This document shows positions 60,733 through 64,000 of a stretch of DNA of 64,000 nt, one piece after another; the first letter of the stretch is position 1; every line of letters begins with the position of its first letter. This DNA is from Histomonas meleagridis (taxonomy: Eukaryota > Parabasalia > Tritrichomonadida > Dientamoebidae). The DNA is taken from NCBI GenBank assembly GCA_020186115.1, contig WSYJ01000025.1:248001-312000 (forward strand), read 5' to 3'. The notes under the pieces were generated by a model that searched no databases, was not told where the DNA came from, and saw only the letters and a program-made list of their open reading frames with translations. Made by a program: the position numbers and the translations under genes.

Positions 60733-61644
60733 ATGCTCGATTCAATTATTAAAAAAATAGAAGATGGTGGTTTTCCAACAGTCGAGGAAATTAATTATGT
60801 AACATCTCGCTCCAAAAAGCTCTTTGAAAAACTTCCTAATGTAATTAAAGTAAATCCGCCAGTCACAATTTGTGGTGACATACACGGCCAATTTCAAGAT
60901 CTTGTAGAGTTATTCAAAATTAATGGTCCAGTGCCATATACTGAATACTTATTTATGGGTGATTATGTTGATCGTGGGAGTCAATCAGTAGAAACTGTGA
61001 CATACTTATTTGCACTTAAGCTCAAATATCCTGATTCGATAACACTTCTTCGCGGAAATCATGAAAGTTCTGGAATATCCCATCATTTCGGTTTTCGTGA
61101 TGAAGTTGTTTCTCGTTATGGCAATGACGAAGTGTGGCAAACATATACCGAGACTTTTAACTATCTTCCATTAGCTGCTCTCATCGGCTCCAAAATCTTA
61201 TGTGTCCATGGAGGTCTTAGTCCCGAGATCCAGACCATCAATGACATCCAAAAGATCAACCGCTTCCGGGAGCCACCACACGACGGTCCTATGTGTGATA
61301 TTTTATGGAGTGATCCAGGCACGATTCGCGGATTTCAACCTTCATGTCGCGATGCAGGCTATCAGTTTGGCAACGACATTACAAAGCGCTGGAACGAGAA
61401 AAATGGTCTCGAACTTACTGCACGTGCACACCAACTTGTAATGGGCGGTTTGGAATATACGCACGAAGATCAACTCGTAACCATTTTTAGCGCGCCGGAC
61501 TATTGCTTAAGATGTGGTAACTTAGCAGGAGTGCTAGAGTTGGACGAGAAGCTGAGGAGGAAGGAAATTCGTTTTGCTACGCCAAGGCTTTTGGAGGATC
61601 GATCGCCTGACATACCCGACTATTACAAGTACACTTCTGCATAA
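60733..61644 (+). CDS. PP2A/PP4/PP6-type serine/threonine phosphatase catalytic subunit
   Basis: This 303-aa PPP enzyme has GDIHG (residues 48-52), GDYVDRG (76-82), RGNHE (107-111), HGGLSPEIQT, PPHDGPMCDILWSDP, and RAHQLVMGGLEYTHEDQLVT then IFSAPDYCLRCGNLAGVLEL. RAHQLVM and RCGN are PP2A-class markers that separate it from the PP1 gene at 46233. All metal ligands are kept. Where PP2A has SPRGAGY it reads SCRDAGY, and FSAPNYC is FSAPDYC. The C-terminus ends DYYKYTSA rather than the methylatable DYFL, so the normal carboxyl-methylation switch should be absent. The start is the first ATG. Confidence 0.94.
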   Translation: MLDSIIKKIEDGGFPTVEEINYVTSRSKKLFEKLPNVIKVNPPVTICGDIHGQFQDLVELFKINGPVPYTEYLFMGDYVDRGSQSVETVTYLFALKLKYPDSITLLRGNHESSGISHHFGFRDEVVSRYGNDEVWQTYTETFNYLPLAALIGSKILCVHGGLSPEIQTINDIQKINRFREPPHDGPMCDILWSDPGTIRGFQPSCRDAGYQFGNDITKRWNEKNGLELTARAHQLVMGGLEYTHEDQLVTIFSAPDYCLRCGNLAGVLELDEKLRRKEIRFATPRLLEDRSPDIPDYYKYTSA

Positions 61645-62548
61645 ACATAATTTGATATTATTATAATAATGTGGTGTCAATATTATCAAGGAAAAATTAT
61701 TGGAGCTGAATTCATTGTTTGTTGAACTGATAAAGTGATATTTTCATTTGCCAAATGATACACAATTTGAAACTGCTTTTATGGTAAGGCTTTAAATAAT
61801 TATATCAATCTTTATTCTAAAGCAAGATTTTTTGGCTCAGTGAAATAGGTTCTTTTTTTAGGTTGACGATGGTGCAAAACTTCCATGGTTCGAAATATCG
61901 ATAAACCATAATTTTATGTAATTATTATCCATAATAGATAAAAAATATTCTTCATTGTGTTTATGAAGTTCAGCATCCCAAATTTGAAAGAAAGATTTCT
62001 GCATTTGCTGAAGCAGAATCGGCAACGATAGACTTCCATCCATAACTGCTGGTACGATAGAGTGAAATTTTTAATTGAATAGTTTACTCATAAGAATGGA
62101 AAACATGAATATTTCAAGTACTGATTTATTAGCAAGTTTCAAGTGCTATTAAAAAATATTTATCACCTTATGAAAACTTCATAAAGATCAATTGGTTTCT
62201 TCCTGTATTTAGTATCAGTGGGTTTGGAGATGTTTGTTGAATTTATTGACCAATAGTAATCTTCTGATGTTTTCATCTTCAATAAAATCTATGCCAAATG
62301 AATCACCATTATCTGAGAAATCATATTCAGATGAAAATACATTCATATGATTTTTTTAAGTAGATCAATTGTATTCTGAACAAATTTATATCAATCCTTA
62401 TTATCTCAAAATCATTAATGATTTGATAATTTTCTGGTAAAATGCATTTAATTCTTATCGTCTTACACATTTCAACGATTCAGGATCGTAGATTTAATGT
62501 GTAAAAGTTGCAGCTGTAATAAAACATGTTTTAAATTTTTGTTTTTAT
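61645..62548. other. intergenic, 0.9 kb
   Basis: No gene seen. A 61-codon minus frame near 61858 has no recognisable content. Confidence 0.5.
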
Positions 62549-62881
62549 TTAACATATTGAATCTTCAAGTGTTGAACTAATACTTCCAAATAATTGTGAA
62601 ACTGTTTTGATAAACTGACGAACTGATTCACGTGAGTTTTCGAGTGTTTCTTCCATAACAGGTGTATAATATGGTGCTTGTTCAAAGAGATCTTCGAGAT
62701 TTTGTGAAAAGTTATTTGTGATTTCTATTGTTGTTTGGGCAGCCCTTGGTTCAAAAAGAACTTTTGAGCTTGACAACAAGTTTTTAGTTCCTAAAAGCAC
62801 ATTTTCTTTGTAGAGTTTGCGGTCTTCTTCCAGCATTCCTATCTGTTGACAAGAATTCAAAAAGTCGAAAAATGTTGACAT
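62549..62881 (-). CDS. small helical hypothetical protein, 110 aa
   Basis: Starts at the ATG at 62881 (MSTFFDFLNSCQQIG). The chain is almost all helical (MLEEDRKLYKENVLLGTKNL; NNFSQNLEDLFEQ; SRESVRQFIKTVSQLF) and resembles small subunits of trafficking or coiled-coil complexes, without a recognised family. Its start codon is separated by one base from that of VPS16 on the other strand. An internal start at MLEEDRK is possible. Confidence 0.65.
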   Translation of the reverse strand: MSTFFDFLNSCQQIGMLEEDRKLYKENVLLGTKNLLSSSKVLFEPRAAQTTIEITNNFSQNLEDLFEQAPYYTPVMEETLENSRESVRQFIKTVSQLFGSISSTLEDSIC

Positions 62882-62882
62882 A

Positions 62883-64000
62883 ATGAGAAGCACCAAGAAA
62901 ATCAAAGAAGACTGGAATTATTTTTGTGATACGCCCTACGTTCTGAAAAAACTTTTCCCTAATATTAGCAATTTTGATATATATTCGTTAGTTCCAAATA
63001 TAAATTGTGGCTGCTTCATCAAATTAAATCAATATACAAAATATTTTGAAGTTTATAATAGCGCAAGGAAGAGAATTCTTACATCCAAATGTAATTTCCA
63101 GGTTGAAAATATTCTCACTATTTTTTGGTGTCAAAATTGTGATGTTGGAATCTTATTCCAAAATGGAGATATAACAATTACATCTCTTCATAATGAAACA
63201 ATTTCTCAAATTCATTCGCCTGATGGAAGTACTGTTCTTTCATATCAATCTGTTCCAAATGGAATTGGATTTTATTCAAAATCCAAACAATTCTATTTTT
63301 TTAATTCATCAACATTTTCAATTGAACAATATGCCAAATGTGAAAGTTATGGTATACCTTCAACCTTTACCTTTTATGCAGGAAAATTTTATACAATTTT
63401 TAGTAATGGGTCTTTAGTAATGATTGATCGAACAATTTGTAAACATTTTTATGTTCTTAACTTCATTCCAGATACTCTTCATGTTTCGCCAGATGAATCG
63501 TATATAGCAGCACGTTCTTCAACATACATTGCTTTGATTCCAATTGATGGACAACATGATGAAATTTTAAAATGGAAAATAAACTCATCATCTTTTGCAT
63601 GGGCTACTAGTGATTCATTTCTAATTATTTCTAATTCAAAACTTTGTTTATTAAGCACTACAAAACAATATAAAGAAATGTACCCATTTTTAACCGCCAA
63701 AAGCCTCATTGAATATGACGGTTATATTCAAATCATGAGTGATTCAGATGTTTACATTTTTCAAAAAGTTCCCGATTCAATAATTGAAGTCATTGAGAAC
63801 AAAGACGTTAAACTTTTAACGGAAGCTTTATTACAATATCGACAAAAATCAACAAACTCATATAAGATCATCCAAAGTATTATTGATGTTTCTGATGTCA
63901 CATCTCTTATCTTAGATGCAGCGTCTGAACTTTTAGATCCATTTTCACAAGAATATTTATTTGAAATTGTATCTTTTATAAACATTTGTACATTTGATCT
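62883..64000 (+). CDS. VPS16: VPS16 (HOPS/CORVET subunit), N-terminal part, runs off the window
   Basis: The frame opens with ATG at 62883 (MRSTKKIKEDWNYF) and continues without stop to the window edge, 372 codons. The first 290 or so residues are beta-strand repeats (VGILFQNGDITITSL; SFLIISNSKLCLLST) of a seven-bladed propeller. The helical segment follows: DGYIQIMSDSDVYIFQKVPD, then KLLTEALLQYRQKSTNSYKI and VTSLILDAASELLDPFSQEY. The order DG(V/Y)...(F/I)...VP and the 'LL.AA' helix are the VPS16 core. It works in tethering complexes that dock late endosomes and vacuoles. The 3' half is missing here. The start is 1 base from that of the opposite gene. Confidence 0.72.
   Translation, partial: MRSTKKIKEDWNYFCDTPYVLKKLFPNISNFDIYSLVPNINCGCFIKLNQYTKYFEVYNSARKRILTSKCNFQVENILTIFWCQNCDVGILFQNGDITITSLHNETISQIHSPDGSTVLSYQSVPNGIGFYSKSKQFYFFNSSTFSIEQYAKCESYGIPSTFTFYAGKFYTIFSNGSLVMIDRTICKHFYVLNFIPDTLHVSPDESYIAARSSTYIALIPIDGQHDEILKWKINSSSFAWATSDSFLIISNSKLCLLSTTKQYKEMYPFLTAKSLIEYDGYIQIMSDSDVYIFQKVPDSIIEVIENKDVKLLTEALLQYRQKSTNSYKIIQSIIDVSDVTSLILDAASELLDPFSQEYLFEIVSFINICTFD

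Overview
The window looks like nuclear DNA of a trichomonad parabasalid (Trichomonas/Tritrichomonas type). It is AT-rich (roughly 70% by eye), its genes are dense and nearly all intronless, and the gene families are the ones expanded in that group: R2R3 Myb-like factors, CK1-type and TKL kinases, BspA-like leucine-rich surface proteins with a Ser/Asn/Thr/Phe stalk and one membrane span, ankyrin proteins, PPP phosphatases, subtilase relics and a mariner element. This assignment is an inference from gene content; no rRNA or tRNA gene was seen.

Layout. 0-4 kb: small coiled-coil ORF, Myb factor, CK1-like kinase, long coiled-coil protein. 3.9-5.5 kb: transposase relic and a broken BspA gene with three 69-bp LRR repeats. 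6.8-12.3 kb: TKL kinase with a helical-repeat tail, two convergent and apparently paralogous signal/lumenal/TM proteins, and a Derlin. 13.3-16.5 kb: second Myb, a polytopic membrane protein that may be a degenerate CDP-alcohol phosphotransferase, and an E2 enzyme. 16.7-19.6 kb: relic zone with an ankyrin relic and a subtilase relic cut by a 1265-bp mariner with clear inverted ends. 19.9-24 kb: XPB/Ssl2 helicase of TFIIH and an unknown coiled-coil protein. 26-32.4 kb: two near-identical BspA genes with different N-termini and tails, a PH-BEACH relic and a frameshifted third BspA-type gene. 32.9-41.1 kb: an unknown protein, a CK1-like kinase with a lipid-anchor C-terminus, an unknown helical protein, a Sec7-PH Arf GEF, an ankyrin protein with a frame break that may be a 40-nt intron, and a Nim-type flavoprotein. 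41.7-43 kb: ankyrin array whose repeats are separated by AT-rich spacers with an exact 323-bp higher-order period. 43.1-49.5 kb: LRR protein head-to-head with a divergent bromodomain+NET protein, a candidate inner-nuclear-membrane protein, a PP1-type phosphatase and a membrane glycosyltransferase. 50.2-52 kb: ankyrin and transposase relics. 52.1-59 kb: one 2295-residue protein of unknown function. 60.7-64 kb: PP2A-like phosphatase, a small helical protein and, back-to-back with it, the start of VPS16, which runs off the window.

How the genes fit together. Intact genes mainly serve basic eukaryotic functions: transcription and chromatin (XPB, Mybs, BET-like), signalling (CK1, TKL, PP1, PP2A), membrane traffic and ER quality control (Sec7, VPS16, Derlin) and ubiquitin transfer. 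Surface-protein and repeat genes sit in long AT-rich tracts rich in relics and recombination scars. A short (G/T)(G/C/T)CACTTT element recurs in the same sense 54-73 bp upstream of several start codons and is a candidate promoter element. The strongest leads are the ankyrin spacer architecture seen at several loci, the chimeric BspA pair, the dyads at 14347-14378 and 44227-44252, and the back-to-back start codons at 62879-62885.
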